Shown one piece after another: positions 52,129-60,557 of a stretch of 64,000 nucleotides of DNA. The position numbers and the translations under genes are program-made. Under the pieces are notes generated by a model, which saw only the letters and a list, made by a program, of their open reading frames with translations, was not told where the DNA came from and searched no databases. Each line of letters begins with the position of its first letter. Position 1 is the first letter of the stretch. Where the stretch lies: NCBI GenBank assembly GCA_910589155.1, contig CAJURY010000006.1, positions 9,217 through 73,216 of the forward strand, read 5' to 3'. This DNA is from an uncultured Oscillospiraceae bacterium. Lineage in GTDB: Bacteria > Bacillota > Clostridia > Oscillospirales > Oscillospiraceae.

Positions 52129-53107
52129 CGTTTTGCGGCTTTTGACGGAAGCGAAGGGCTATCTATCCGGTGCGGAAATGAGCCGGAAGCTGGGGGTGAC
52201 CCGCGCCGCCGTCTGGAAAGCCATCGAAGCGCTGCGGCGAGAGGGCTACGCCATTGAGTCCGGCACCAACCGGGGCTACCGGCTGGCGGAAGCCACAACC
52301 AATTTGTCCCGGCGGGAAATCCTGCGGCATCTGGAGGGCTGCCCCTGGGGCAAAGACATTCAGGTGTTGGAGGAAGTGGATTCCACCAGCAATCAGGCCA
52401 AGCTGCAAGCGGCTGCCGGCGCGCCGGAAGGTACTGTGGTGATCGCAGATACCCAGACCGGCGGTCGGGGGCGGCTGGGGCGCAGCTTTTCCTCCCCCAA
52501 GGGCATGGGCATGTATCTTTCCGCCGTGCTGCGTCCCCATGCGGAGCCTGCCCAGCTTCTGCACCTCACCTGCGCCGTGGCGGTGGCGGTGTGCGACGCG
52601 GTGGAAAAAACCGTGGGTGTGCGCCCCGGCATCAAATGGACCAACGATCCGGTAATTGGCAACCGGAAGCTCTGCGGCATTCTCACGGAGCTTGCCCTGG
52701 AAGCGGAGATAAACGAGGTGCAGTACGCCGTGGTGGGCATTGGTGTCAACTGCCAGCAAAGGCAAGAGGATTTTGACGAAGCCATCCGGGACGTGGCCTG
52801 CTCTCTGGCAATGGCAACCGGAAAGCCCGTTGACCGCAATTTGCTCACGGCCAACTGCATCCGGGAACTGGAGGTTCTTTCCCGCAATTATCTCGCGGAA
52901 AAGGCTCGCTATATGGCGCAGTACCGGAAAGACTGCGTGACTGTGGGCAAGCAGATACAGGTCGTTCGAGGGGAAAACGTTCGCCGGGGCTTTGCTCTCA
53001 ATGTAGACGACGACGGCGGGCTGCTTGTCGCCTTCGAGGATGGAAAAACCGAGACAGTCAGCGCCGGAGAAGTCAGCGTCCGGGGCATGTACGGCTACGC
53101 AGAATAA
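52118..53107 (+). CDS. birA: Bifunctional biotin ligase / repressor BirA
   Basis: A 329-residue protein. An N-terminal winged helix (LTEAKGYLSGAEMSRKLGVTRAAVWKAIEALRREGY) is followed by the biotin-protein ligase core with GGRGRLGRSFSSP (biotinyl-AMP loop) and KWTNDP, then GKLCGILTEL-like and GIGVNC. It charges biotin acceptor proteins and likely represses biotin transport or synthesis genes, which are not in the window. The start overlaps the tex end, implying coupling. The nitroreductase gene follows at 11 nt. Confidence 0.94.
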   Translation: MKDDVLRLLTEAKGYLSGAEMSRKLGVTRAAVWKAIEALRREGYAIESGTNRGYRLAEATTNLSRREILRHLEGCPWGKDIQVLEEVDSTSNQAKLQAAAGAPEGTVVIADTQTGGRGRLGRSFSSPKGMGMYLSAVLRPHAEPAQLLHLTCAVAVAVCDAVEKTVGVRPGIKWTNDPVIGNRKLCGILTELALEAEINEVQYAVVGIGVNCQQRQEDFDEAIRDVACSLAMATGKPVDRNLLTANCIRELEVLSRNYLAEKARYMAQYRKDCVTVGKQIQVVRGENVRRGFALNVDDDGGLLVAFEDGKTETVSAGEVSVRGMYGYAE

Positions 53108-53118
53108 GGAGAACGCAA

Positions 53119-53640
53119 ATGAACGCAGTAATAGAAGCCATGGCGCAGCGTCGAAGCTGCAAAAAATATCTGCCTAAGCCGGTTCCCATGGAACTGCTGG
53201 AAGAAATCGCTCAGGCGGGTACCTACGCACCCAACGGCATGGGCAGGCAGTCCGGCAAAATCGTGATTTTAACAGACCCGGAAGAAATTGCCGCCATAGA
53301 AGCCGTGAACGCCGGTATTTTAGGCAATCCTGCCGGGCACCCGTTTTATGGCGCTCCCGCCGTTCTGGTAGTCCTTGCCAATCAAGCAATTCCAACCTGG
53401 GTGGAGGACGGTTCTCTGGTCATGGGAAATTTACTTTTGGCGGCGCACAGCCTGGGACTTGGCGCGTGCTGGATCCACCGGGCACGGGAGACCTTTGCGC
53501 TGCCGGAAGGAAAAGCGCTGCTGGAGAAATGGGGCGTTGGCGGCTGCTATGCCGGCGTGGGACACTGTGTTGTGGGGTACCCGGATGGAAACCCCCGGGA
53601 AGCTGCCCCACGAAAATCAGATTTTGTGGTAAAACCGTAA
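53119..53640 (+). CDS. Nitroreductase family protein
   Basis: A 173-residue FMN-dependent nitroreductase-fold protein. Seen: AMAQRRSCKKYLPKPVP, the Arg/Ser N-terminal FMN site, APNGMGRQSGKIVIL, and LLAAHSLGLGACWIH. Family members reduce nitro compounds, quinones or flavins with NAD(P)H. Substrate unknown. The ATG follows AAGGAGAACGCAA. It is third in the tex-birA unit; no terminator is seen before the next promoter. Confidence 0.88.
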   Translation: MNAVIEAMAQRRSCKKYLPKPVPMELLEEIAQAGTYAPNGMGRQSGKIVILTDPEEIAAIEAVNAGILGNPAGHPFYGAPAVLVVLANQAIPTWVEDGSLVMGNLLLAAHSLGLGACWIHRARETFALPEGKALLEKWGVGGCYAGVGHCVVGYPDGNPREAAPRKSDFVVKP

Positions 53641-53647
53641 AAATGTG

Positions 53648-53676
53648 TTGCAATACCTTGGGAAATTGGGTATACT
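53648..53676 (+). promoter_or_regulatory. Promoter of the small acidic membrane protein gene
   Basis: TTGCAA (53648-53653) and TATACT (53671-53676) with a 17-bp spacer, 37 nt before the ATG. Confidence 0.75.
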
Positions 53677-53713
53677 TTCAGTAGAATTTCAAAAAAACTG
53701 TGGAGGGATTTTT

Positions 53714-54037
53714 ATGAAGAACATTTGGAAAATAGCGGTTGCCGTGGTTGCCGCCGCCGCTGCGGTTTTGGCTCTGGTGAAGTACTGGGACAAGATCAAC
53801 GCGAAAATGCAGTGTATCAAAAAGGGCGGCTGCAAGTGCGGCGACGAGGATCTATGCTGCTGCGATATGCCGGAAACCGTAGAAGAAGCGGTAGAAGAAG
53901 CCGGCGAGGCGGTGGAGGACGTTGCGGAAGAAGTTGCGGAAACCGCAGGGGAAGTTGTGGAAGACGCGGTGGAAGCTGCAAAGGAATTTGCTCAGGACGT
54001 AGCGGACGCGATTACCGAGGAAGATTTCGCCGATTAA
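53714..54037 (+). CDS. Small membrane-anchored acidic protein with Cys cluster
   Basis: A 107-residue protein. The N-terminal 23 residues form a signal-anchor helix (IWKIAVAVVAAAAAVLALV). A short segment CIKKGGCKCGDEDLCCCDM follows, with six Cys in 19 residues, then a strongly acidic amphipathic helix rich in EEA, AVED and EVAE. The ATG at 53714 follows TGGAGGGA. It resembles, in layout only, YtxH-like stress proteins. The Cys cluster could bind metal. No family is recognised. Confidence 0.75.
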   Translation: MKNIWKIAVAVVAAAAAVLALVKYWDKINAKMQCIKKGGCKCGDEDLCCCDMPETVEEAVEEAGEAVEDVAEEVAETAGEVVEDAVEAAKEFAQDVADAITEEDFAD

Positions 54038-54044
54038 TCAATAC

Positions 54045-54080
54045 AAAGCGCCGGAACTGCTGTGTCAGTTCCGGCGCTTT
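54045..54080 (+). terminator. Terminator after the acidic protein gene
   Basis: A 15-bp perfect stem (AAAGCGCCGGAACTG with CAGTTCCGGCGCTTT) with a 6-nt loop, 7 nt after the stop. Confidence 0.8.
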
Positions 54081-54177
54081 GTTACGGGCGAATTCGGAAG
54101 TATCGCTCCTTTTTCTCTGATTTTTCACATAAAATCGGAGAAGTTTGTCATTTGGTGGAAATAAGAGTTGCAAAAAC

Positions 54178-54206
54178 TGCTTTTTCATGCTACCATAAAA
54201 AAGAGG
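54178..54206 (+). promoter_or_regulatory. Promoter of the membrane protein gene at 54215
   Basis: TTGCAA (54178-54183) and TACCAT (54201-54206), spacer 17 bp. It leaves almost no leader before the ATG at 54215, though GAGGTGAGG is present as a ribosome site. Confidence 0.35.
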
Positions 54207-54214
54207 TGAGGAAA

Positions 54215-55090
54215 ATGAGAAATTTAACAATCAAACGCAGAAAAAGCGTCGTCGGCTGCGCTATGAAAATGAAGGTTTACCTGGAAGATCCCATTTCCGG
54301 GGATTTTACCATCAACGGCGTACTCTGCCGCAAGCTGGGCGACCTGAAAAACAACGAGGAAAAGACCTTCACAATCGGTTCGGAGGAAGCGCGTGTGTTT
54401 GTCATTGCGGATAGGCTCAGCAAAAACTACTGCAACGAATCTGTCCGCGTACCCGCAGGGGACGAGGACGTGCAGCTTTCCGGCAAGAACCACTTTAACC
54501 CCTTTGCAGGCAATCCCTTCTGGTTTGACGGCCCGGTGGATTTTGAGATGCTGAAAAATCGGAACAAAAGCAGAAATAAAAGCGCGGCCGTTATGGTAGC
54601 GGCGCTTTTGATTGGCGTAGCTCTTGGGCCTTTCTTTACTTTCAACTCGTTGTCTGCGAGTAGGAAAGAAGCAAAGCATTTTTCTGAAAACGGCATGGAG
54701 ATTACCTTGACCCGGGAATTCAGGAAAGTACAGATGGACGGGTTTGAGGCTAGCTTTACATCGAAAAAGGCTGCTGTATTTGCCATCAAGGAGGAGTTTG
54801 ATCTGGTGGAGGGCTTCGGCGATCTGACAGTGGAAGAATACGGTGAACTGGTCATAGAAGGCAACGGCATGGAAGCCGGCTCCAAGGTGAAAAACGATAT
54901 TGGCTTTCCCTATTTTGAATACACGCGGGAAAATGAAAAGCTGAAATGCGACTATCATTATTTTGCGGTGCTTTTCAAAGGGGAGGACGCCTTCTGGATG
55001 GTGCAGTTTGCCGTGCCGGAGGCAGACATTACGGAATATCGCCCGTTGTTTATCGACTGGGCAAAAACCATTGAATTTACAAATTCCTAA
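54215..55090 (+). CDS. Uncharacterised membrane protein
   Basis: A 291-residue protein. The N-terminal about 120 residues read as a soluble beta domain (VYLEDPISGDFTINGVLCRKLGD, KTFTIGSEEARVFVIADRLS). One transmembrane helix (about 126-148, AAVMVAALLIGVALGPFFTF) precedes a C-terminal domain of about 140 residues with alternating beta strands (GMEITLTREFRKVQMDGFEASF). The ATG at 54215 follows GAGGTGAGG. It stands alone, between the terminators at 54045 and 55098. No domain is recognised. Confidence 0.75.
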   Translation: MRNLTIKRRKSVVGCAMKMKVYLEDPISGDFTINGVLCRKLGDLKNNEEKTFTIGSEEARVFVIADRLSKNYCNESVRVPAGDEDVQLSGKNHFNPFAGNPFWFDGPVDFEMLKNRNKSRNKSAAVMVAALLIGVALGPFFTFNSLSASRKEAKHFSENGMEITLTREFRKVQMDGFEASFTSKKAAVFAIKEEFDLVEGFGDLTVEEYGELVIEGNGMEAGSKVKNDIGFPYFEYTRENEKLKCDYHYFAVLFKGEDAFWMVQFAVPEADITEYRPLFIDWAKTIEFTNS

Positions 55091-55097
55091 AAATACG

Positions 55098-55124
55098 CGC
55101 CGGGGGTGATTTTTACCCCCGGCG
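55098..55124. terminator. Bidirectional terminator between convergent genes
   Basis: A perfect 10-bp GC-rich stem (CGCCGGGGGT with ACCCCCGGCG) with a 7-nt loop, followed by TTTTAT on the plus side and preceded by A-rich sequence. Confidence 0.8.
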
Positions 55125-55149
55125 TTTTATATTGCCCAGCGCTGCCCGC

Positions 55150-55923
55150 TTAAGGCGTCACATCCAGAATTTCCAGCGCTTCGGTTGGTCCGTCCAGATA
55201 AAGTCCTGTGAGCGTTCTCTCTTTTTCCTCGAGCTGCACGGTTAGACTGCCGCCCTGGGAGGTCAGGCGCAGCCGCTTTTCTGGAAGCATCCCCTGCGCC
55301 CACAACACCGCCGCTACGCTGGCGGCTCCCGTGCCGCAGGCGGCGGTATAGTCCTCCACCCCCCGCTCATAGGTTAAAATCCGGCCGTAATCTTTTCCGT
55401 CCAGCGCGTAAAAATTGACGTTCGCTCCTTTGGGGAAAGCGGCGTCTTGTCGCAGTGCCTTGGCCATAGGCCGCAGGGCTTCCATGTCCAGCGTTTCCAT
55501 GGGCAAAACCGCGTGGGGAACGCCAGGCGCGCCCAGCTCCACATAGGCGCAGCCGGGTTTCCGGTTTAACTCCAGCACAGAGGGCAGATTCAACGCCACC
55601 CGATATTCTGTTTCCCCCAGCCGCCAGCCCAACACCAGCCCGGAATCCGTCTGAATGACCATGGAATCCGCCGTCATACCATGGTCGTGGGCGAAACGGC
55701 ACACGCACCGGCTGCCGTTGCCGCACATTTCCCCTCTGGAACCGTCCCGGTTGTAAAAATGCAGACGAAAATCCCCGCATTCTGAATGATCCAACGCCAT
55801 ACAGCCGTCCGCGTTTTTCAGGGCGCACAGCTTTTTTGCCGTCTCAGATAAATCCAGCTTCAAATCGCGGCCGTCAAACACCATGAAAGTATTCCCGGCG
55901 CCGCTCATATGCCAACATTCCAA
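55150..55923 (-). CDS. dapF: Diaminopimelate epimerase
   Basis: A 257-residue PLP-independent racemase that converts L,L- to meso-diaminopimelate for peptidoglycan and lysine. Both catalytic cysteines are present: Cys67 in EMCGNGSRC and Cys196 in AACGTGAAS. The N-terminus HMSGAGNTFMVFD is typical. It is shorter than usual (about 270) but intact. Monocistronic; the ATG at 55923 follows GGAGGGAAGG and an extended -10 promoter. Confidence 0.94.
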   Translation of the reverse strand: MECWHMSGAGNTFMVFDGRDLKLDLSETAKKLCALKNADGCMALDHSECGDFRLHFYNRDGSRGEMCGNGSRCVCRFAHDHGMTADSMVIQTDSGLVLGWRLGETEYRVALNLPSVLELNRKPGCAYVELGAPGVPHAVLPMETLDMEALRPMAKALRQDAAFPKGANVNFYALDGKDYGRILTYERGVEDYTAACGTGAASVAAVLWAQGMLPEKRLRLTSQGGSLTVQLEEKERTLTGLYLDGPTEALEILDVTP

Positions 55924-55957
55924 AAGCCTTCCCTCCTTTGGAAACCTTTGTTTCCTT

Positions 55958-55966
55958 ATTATAGCA
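55958..55966 (-). promoter_or_regulatory. Extended -10 promoter for dapF
   Basis: The minus strand reads TGCTATAAT, a perfect extended -10, about 35 nt before the dapF ATG. A TTGACA lies only seven bases from it and cannot act as its -35. Confidence 0.55.
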
Positions 55967-55994
55967 TATTTGTCAATGCCCCGCTATTTTTTGA

Positions 55995-56023
55995 TTGCAT
56001 CAATCTGCTTTTGCGATTATAAT
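55995..56023 (+). promoter_or_regulatory. Promoter of the phosphohexomutase gene
   Basis: TTGCAT (55995-56000) and perfect TATAAT (56018-56023), spacer 17 bp, ending 40 nt before the ATG. Confidence 0.8.
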
Positions 56024-56063
56024 AAAGACAGCCTGTTTGCTTAGGCCAGAAAGGATGTTGCAA

Positions 56064-57539
56064 ATGCAAAATACGACAAGACGTGTTTTTGACGATAACG
56101 CCAACCGCCCGGCGGGTCACGCCATTATCCGCTTCGGCACCGGCGGCTGGCGAGCGGAAATCGGCAAGGACTTTCACATGGACAACGTGCGTCTCATTGG
56201 GCAGGCCATGGCCAACCGCATTTTGTTCAATGGCGACGAAAAGTCTCCTGTGGTTATTGGCTACGACCGCCGCTTCCTGTCCGACAGCGCGGCGAAATGG
56301 CTGGCGGAGGTGCTGGCCGGCAACGGGATTACCGTGTGGTTTATGCGCCGCAGCGCGCCCATTTCCCTTGTGATGCACACCGTCATGAAAAAGAAGCTGT
56401 GCTACGGTCTGGAAGTTACCGCCTCCCACAATCCCCCCACCTACAACGGCATTAAAATTATTGTCTCCGAAGGGCGGGACGCGCCGGCAGATTTTACCCG
56501 GCAATTAGAAGGCGCGATGTGCTTTTTGGAATATATGGACGTAAAATCCATGCCCTTTGCCGAGGCGGTAGCCGCCGGGAAAATCGTGTATCTGGAAACG
56601 CCTTTCAATGATTTTCTGGACGACATTCTGGCGGTTCTGGACAATGAGGCCATCCGCAGGCGCGGCCCTCGCATCTTGTTCGACACCATGCACGGCTCCG
56701 CCACCTATCCCCTTACCACGATTTTCTACACAGACCGCTGTACCGTTGACCTTCTGCACAGCGAAAAGGACGCTTATTTCGGCGGAATGCTGGCGGAGCC
56801 TTCCGAAGGCGCGTTGCAGGAATTGCAGCGGCAGGTGGTCGCGGGCGGCTACGACCTGGGTATCGGCATTGACGGCGACGGCGACCGTCTGGGCATCATC
56901 GACCGGGACGGCTCCTATCTGGACGGTAACGACATTCTGGTGCTCATGTACGATTACCTCCACCAGCGTAAGGGCTGGAAGGGCGCGGTGGTGCGCAATA
57001 TGACCACCACCCATATGCTAAACCGCATGGCCAAGGATTTTGGCGAAGAGTGCTACGAGGTGCCCGTGGGCTTTAAATACGTCTCGGCAAAGATAGACGA
57101 TACCGACGCTTTGCTGGGCGGCGAAGGCTCCGGCGGATTGGCCGTCCGGGGACATATTCACGGGAAGGACTCCGTTTACGCGGCGGCGCTGTTTGTGGAA
57201 ATGATCTGCGCCACCGGCCGCTCCGCAGGCGAGCTTTTAAAGGAGCTGCGGGCAAAGTATGGAACCTTCTGCCAGGAGGAAGTCAACCTCGCCTTTGACC
57301 CGGCGGAAAAGGAACGCATCTGGAAAACCGTCATGCGCAAGCGCATTTTGCCGGATTTCGGCTGCCCTGTGGAGCGCGCGGGGTATCTGGACGGCTGCAA
57401 GGTTTACTTCCCGGACGACTCTTTTGTGGTGTGCCGGTTCAGCGGCACGGAGCCGCTGCTTCGCATCACGGCGGAAGGCGCCACCAAAAAGCAGTGCTTG
57501 GCGTATATCGACGCCTGGCGCAACATGCTGGAGATTTAA
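56064..57539 (+). CDS. Phosphoglucomutase/phosphomannomutase family protein
   Basis: A 491-residue alpha-D-phosphohexomutase. Seen: FGTGGWRAEIGKDF substrate loop, active-site serine loop EVTASHNPPTYNGIKI, metal-binding loop GIDGDGDRLGIID and sugar-binding GGEGSGGLA. The phosphate-binding CRFSGTEPLLRI closes the fold. It interconverts hexose 1- and 6-phosphates, feeding ADP-glucose synthesis or cell-wall precursors. The start ATG at 56064 is chosen: AAAGGA lies eight bases upstream; the earlier in-frame ATG at 56055 sits on that site. Confidence 0.93.
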   Translation: MQNTTRRVFDDNANRPAGHAIIRFGTGGWRAEIGKDFHMDNVRLIGQAMANRILFNGDEKSPVVIGYDRRFLSDSAAKWLAEVLAGNGITVWFMRRSAPISLVMHTVMKKKLCYGLEVTASHNPPTYNGIKIIVSEGRDAPADFTRQLEGAMCFLEYMDVKSMPFAEAVAAGKIVYLETPFNDFLDDILAVLDNEAIRRRGPRILFDTMHGSATYPLTTIFYTDRCTVDLLHSEKDAYFGGMLAEPSEGALQELQRQVVAGGYDLGIGIDGDGDRLGIIDRDGSYLDGNDILVLMYDYLHQRKGWKGAVVRNMTTTHMLNRMAKDFGEECYEVPVGFKYVSAKIDDTDALLGGEGSGGLAVRGHIHGKDSVYAAALFVEMICATGRSAGELLKELRAKYGTFCQEEVNLAFDPAEKERIWKTVMRKRILPDFGCPVERAGYLDGCKVYFPDDSFVVCRFSGTEPLLRITAEGATKKQCLAYIDAWRNMLEI

Positions 57540-57543
57540 AAAA

Positions 57544-57577
57544 TCAAACCGCAGGCTCTACAAGGTCTGCGGTTTGA
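57544..57577 (+). terminator. Terminator of the phosphohexomutase gene
   Basis: An 11-bp perfect stem (TCAAACCGCAG with CTGCGGTTTGA) with a 12-nt loop, then CTTTTG. Confidence 0.75.
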
Positions 57578-57653
57578 CTTTTGAAAAACCATCTGCCCCT
57601 CGGCGGGCATACCGGCTGTGATGCAAAAATAATTTTCATTTTATAAAATTCGT

Positions 57654-57681
57654 TGTAAGATTCCGCGACTTCCCGCGTCTT
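57654..57681 (+). promoter_or_regulatory. Candidate ECF-type autoregulatory promoter
   Basis: TGTAAG (57654-57659) and CGTCTT (57676-57681) with a 16-bp spacer, 30 nt before the sigma factor start. The pair resembles the TGTAAC ... CGTC pattern of ECF sigma targets. No sigma-A match is better placed. Confidence 0.5.
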
Positions 57682-57710
57682 ATAAGCAAACAGGAAAGGA
57701 GGGGTGTCGG

Positions 57711-58190
57711 TTGGAGCTTGAAGAACTATACGGCGCGTATTTCAAAGACGTTTATCTATATTTGCTGGGTCTGACCAAAAATGAGCATTTGGCGGATGAA
57801 CTGACCAGCGACGTCTTTTTTCAAGCCATGCAGGGACTGCGCGGCTTTCGTGGGCAGTGCGACGTCCGCGTTTGGCTGTGCCAGATCGCGAAAAACGCCT
57901 ATTTTTCCTATTTGCGCAAGGCTGGACGTACGGTTCCGCTGGAAATGGAGCCGCCCCAGGCGAAGCCCGCCATGGAAGAGGTTTTGCTGGACAAAGACGC
58001 TGCCCTTCGGCTCCACGCCATTTTGCACAACCTGCCGGAGCCATACAAGGAGGTTTTCACCCTGCGGATATTCGGAGAACTGAGCTTCCAGCAGATTGGC
58101 GGCTTGTTTGGCCGCACCGCGAACTGGGCCTGCGTGACCTATCACCGTGCCCGGCAAAAAATGCAAGACAGATTGGAGGAAGAAATATGA
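57711..58190 (+). CDS. ECF-type RNA polymerase sigma factor
   Basis: A 159-residue sigma-70-family factor with only regions 2 and 4. Region 2 (about 3-72): LYGAYFKDVYLYLLGLTKNEHLADELTSDVF, and the DNA-melting segment VRVWLCQIAKNAYFSYLRK. Region 4 (about 98-155): LHNLPEPYKEVFTLRIFGELSFQQIGGLFGRTANWACVTYHRARQKM, with a helix-turn-helix reading the -35. The start is a TTG at 57711 with GGAAAGGAGGGG upstream. It overlaps the following anti-sigma gene by four bases (ATGA), the usual arrangement. The signal is unknown. Confidence 0.9.
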   Translation: MELEELYGAYFKDVYLYLLGLTKNEHLADELTSDVFFQAMQGLRGFRGQCDVRVWLCQIAKNAYFSYLRKAGRTVPLEMEPPQAKPAMEEVLLDKDAALRLHAILHNLPEPYKEVFTLRIFGELSFQQIGGLFGRTANWACVTYHRARQKMQDRLEEEI

Positions 58191-59104
58191 ATGAAATTTC
58201 CTGCGGCGTAATGGGAGATCTTCTGCCCTTGTACGCTGAAAACATGACCAGCCCGGAATCCGCCGCGCTGGTGGAAGCGCACTTGCCAACATGTCCCCAA
58301 TGCGCCCAGCAGCTAGAGCGGCTCCGCCAGCCGGTGAAAATTCCCGCCGATACGGCGGAGCTTCACCTGGTTCGTATGAAGTACTACCTGTGGAAAAGAA
58401 CCGTGGCAATTTGTATGCTGCTTTTGAGTATTGCGCTCTTTGCTATGGGCTTTGCGGGCGCTTGGCTGCTGCATCCCATTGCCGTGCAGGCGGAGGAATT
58501 GGACTTTGACTTTGAACGGCAATCGGATGAGGAATTGACCGTAACCATCACAGGAGAAGCCATAGACTGCTCCGTTTGGTTGGATGGAGAAGCGGAAGAG
58601 GGCGCGTCTGTGGTGGCGGTAATTCAGGCGCATACCAACCGATTCAACCGTTATTTTGGAGAAAAGCGTGTTTGGACAAAAAATCTTGGCCGTTTTGATG
58701 CCATCAACGCCGTCTTTTATGTCCCTCCTGATGTGGAAATCGACGCCAATAACGATTACAACGGCGGCAAAATGCTGTATGGGGCTCCCATGTCCGTTCA
58801 GTCTGCAACCTGGTTCCCGCTGCCCCGCCTGGCTCCCGCTTTTTATCTTTTATGCGCAGGCGCCGCCTGCGCAGCTGGCGGAATTTTGTGGTTGGTTTTC
58901 CGCAAGAGAAAGGCTGCGCTGCTGTTTCAGATCATCGCGCTGCTGGGGGCGTCCTATCTGCTTGCGCATCTTTGCGTGCTGGGAACGTCTCTGTCAACCA
59001 TCAACCTATCCTTTGATTTTTGTGCCATGGCGGCTCTGACGGTTCCGATTTTTGGCATTCTTTTTACTTTGCCCAGAGCGTTTTACCATCCCCGCAAGCT
59101 GTGA
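58187..59104 (+). CDS. Membrane anti-sigma factor with zinc-binding domain
   Basis: A 305-residue protein. The N-terminal part (about 1-45) has the ZAS motif H-x3-C-x2-C (His32, Cys36, Cys39) with Cys6 as a possible extra ligand, which holds ECF sigma factors. One transmembrane helix (about 66-88) leads to an extracytoplasmic beta domain (about 95-200) and then three further helices (about 222-240, 248-268, 278-298). The ATG at 58187 overlaps the sigma stop. The sensing domain has no family I can name. The terminator at 59122 closes the pair. Confidence 0.85.
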   Translation: MNEISCGVMGDLLPLYAENMTSPESAALVEAHLPTCPQCAQQLERLRQPVKIPADTAELHLVRMKYYLWKRTVAICMLLLSIALFAMGFAGAWLLHPIAVQAEELDFDFERQSDEELTVTITGEAIDCSVWLDGEAEEGASVVAVIQAHTNRFNRYFGEKRVWTKNLGRFDAINAVFYVPPDVEIDANNDYNGGKMLYGAPMSVQSATWFPLPRLAPAFYLLCAGAACAAGGILWLVFRKRKAALLFQIIALLGASYLLAHLCVLGTSLSTINLSFDFCAMAALTVPIFGILFTLPRAFYHPRKL

Positions 59105-59121
59105 AAACCGCTATCTTGAAA

Positions 59122-59157
59122 AATTGCCGAGCCAGTATGCCCACTGGCTCGGCAATT
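59122..59157 (+). terminator. Terminator of the sigma/anti-sigma pair
   Basis: A perfect 15-bp stem (AATTGCCGAGCCAGT with ACTGGCTCGGCAATT) with a 6-nt loop, 17 nt after the stop. It may also serve the minus-strand hprK. Confidence 0.75.
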
Positions 59158-59206
59158 GCAATCAAAGATTGTAGAGGAGCGGCCTTATGGCGCAATTTCG
59201 CTCGTT

Positions 59207-60154
59207 TTAACGGTTTCCCTCCATGGACTGCATGAAATGCTGGTTTAACTGCTCTGTGAACTCCACAGCGGCGTTATAGCCCATTTTTTTCTGGCGGTTG
59301 TTCATAGCCGCGACCTCCAAAATCACAGCCAGGTTTCTGCCCGGCGTGACAGGTACGGTGATATGGGGTACCTTGACCCCCAAAATGTCCATATACTGAT
59401 CTTCCAGACCCATGCGGTCGTAGTTATCCTGCGCCTTCCACGCAACAATGCTTACCACAAGGTCAATAAAATTCTCCGCTTTTACAGAGCCAACGCCGTA
59501 GAGCTTTGCCACATTGATAATACCGATGCCGCGCAGTTCAATATAGTTGCGCACCAGCTCCGGCGCGGCGCCCATCAGTCCAGTGGAGGATATTTTCTTG
59601 ATTTCCACGGCGTCGTCCGCAATGAGCCGGTGGCCGCGCTTAATCAGCTCCACCGCTGCTTCGCTTTTGCCGATCCCGCTTTCTCCTACCAGCAAAAGTC
59701 CTTCGCCGTAAATTTCCATCAGAACGCCATGGCGGGTAATCCGAGGCGCCATAGCGCTCTTTAAATAGGAAATCAAAGAGGAAATGATGTAGGACGTCGC
59801 GTCCTGGCAGCGCAAAATCGTAATGTCGTGCTTTTTGGCCATTTCCATGCACTCCGGCTCCGGGGTAATGTCCCGGGCGATGATAAGCGCCGGGATTTTA
59901 AAGGAAAAAAGCCGGTCAAAGACGATATACCGGGCGGAGGAGGTGATTTTGCGCAGATAGCTGGTTTCCACATTGCCCAGTACCTGAAGCCGCATAGGCT
60001 CAAAATGATCGAAATAGCCCGCAAGCTGCAAGCCGGGGCGGGCAATGTTATCTACCGTAAGCTGGATGGATTCATAATCACTGGAACGGTAGGCGACGGT
60101 TAAATGAAATTCTTTTACCAGCTCTGTGAGCCGGACGCAATAAGTGTCAAACAC
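59207..60154 (-). CDS. hprK: HPr kinase/phosphorylase
   Basis: A 315-residue bifunctional enzyme that phosphorylates Ser46 of HPr with ATP or PPi and reverses it with phosphate, controlling carbon catabolite repression in Firmicutes. Seen: RHGVLMEIYGEGLLLVGESGIGKS with Walker A 157-164 and His142, then GHRLIADDAVEI (Asp180/181) and the signature ELRGIGIINV. Start: GTG at 60154 with AAGGTG seven bases upstream. The gene stands alone; ptsH is not in the window. Confidence 0.95.
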   Translation of the reverse strand: MFDTYCVRLTELVKEFHLTVAYRSSDYESIQLTVDNIARPGLQLAGYFDHFEPMRLQVLGNVETSYLRKITSSARYIVFDRLFSFKIPALIIARDITPEPECMEMAKKHDITILRCQDATSYIISSLISYLKSAMAPRITRHGVLMEIYGEGLLLVGESGIGKSEAAVELIKRGHRLIADDAVEIKKISSTGLMGAAPELVRNYIELRGIGIINVAKLYGVGSVKAENFIDLVVSIVAWKAQDNYDRMGLEDQYMDILGVKVPHITVPVTPGRNLAVILEVAAMNNRQKKMGYNAAVEFTEQLNQHFMQSMEGNR

Positions 60155-60253
60155 GAAGCGGCACCTTCTTTAAAAGCTTTTTTGTCATTATAAACAGAAA
60201 TTCTTTCTAACGCAACCTTTTTCAAAAAAATTAGAAATTTTTGAAAAAAGGTC

Positions 60254-60282
60254 TTGCATTTCAGCCTAAAATTTGATATTAT
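60254..60282 (+). promoter_or_regulatory. Promoter of rpmB
   Basis: TTGCAT (60254-60259) and TATTAT (60277-60282), spacer 17 bp, about 68 nt before the ATG. Confidence 0.75.
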
Positions 60283-60349
60283 ACATTACGGCGTTCGTTT
60301 CGATACGCCGGACTCTCGCGGATTTTCCTATGGATTGGAGGTGCAGCTA

Positions 60350-60538
60350 ATGGCTAAGTGCGATATTTGCGGCAAGGGCGTTACCTTTGGTATTAAGGTT
60401 TCTCACTCTCACCGGCGTTCCAACAGAATGTGGAAGCCCAACGTAAAGCGTGTGAAGGCAATTGTCGATGGTACTCCGCGCCATGTATACGTCTGTACAA
60501 GATGTCTCCGTTCCAACAAGGTTGAGCGTGCGGTCTAA
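60350..60538 (+). CDS. rpmB: 50S ribosomal protein L28, zinc-binding form
   Basis: A 62-residue L28 with four cysteines in two knuckles, CDICGKG at the N-terminus and VCTRCLRS near the C-terminus: the zinc-containing (C+) paralogue. Core SHSHRRSNRMWKPNVKRVK is diagnostic. The ATG at 60350 follows GGAGGTGCAGCTA. Known cells lacking zinc swap C+ proteins for C- forms; no C- copy is in the window. It is ended by strong terminators. Confidence 0.97.
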   Translation: MAKCDICGKGVTFGIKVSHSHRRSNRMWKPNVKRVKAIVDGTPRHVYVCTRCLRSNKVERAV

Positions 60539-60557
60539 TTTCAGATGCATACGGCAG

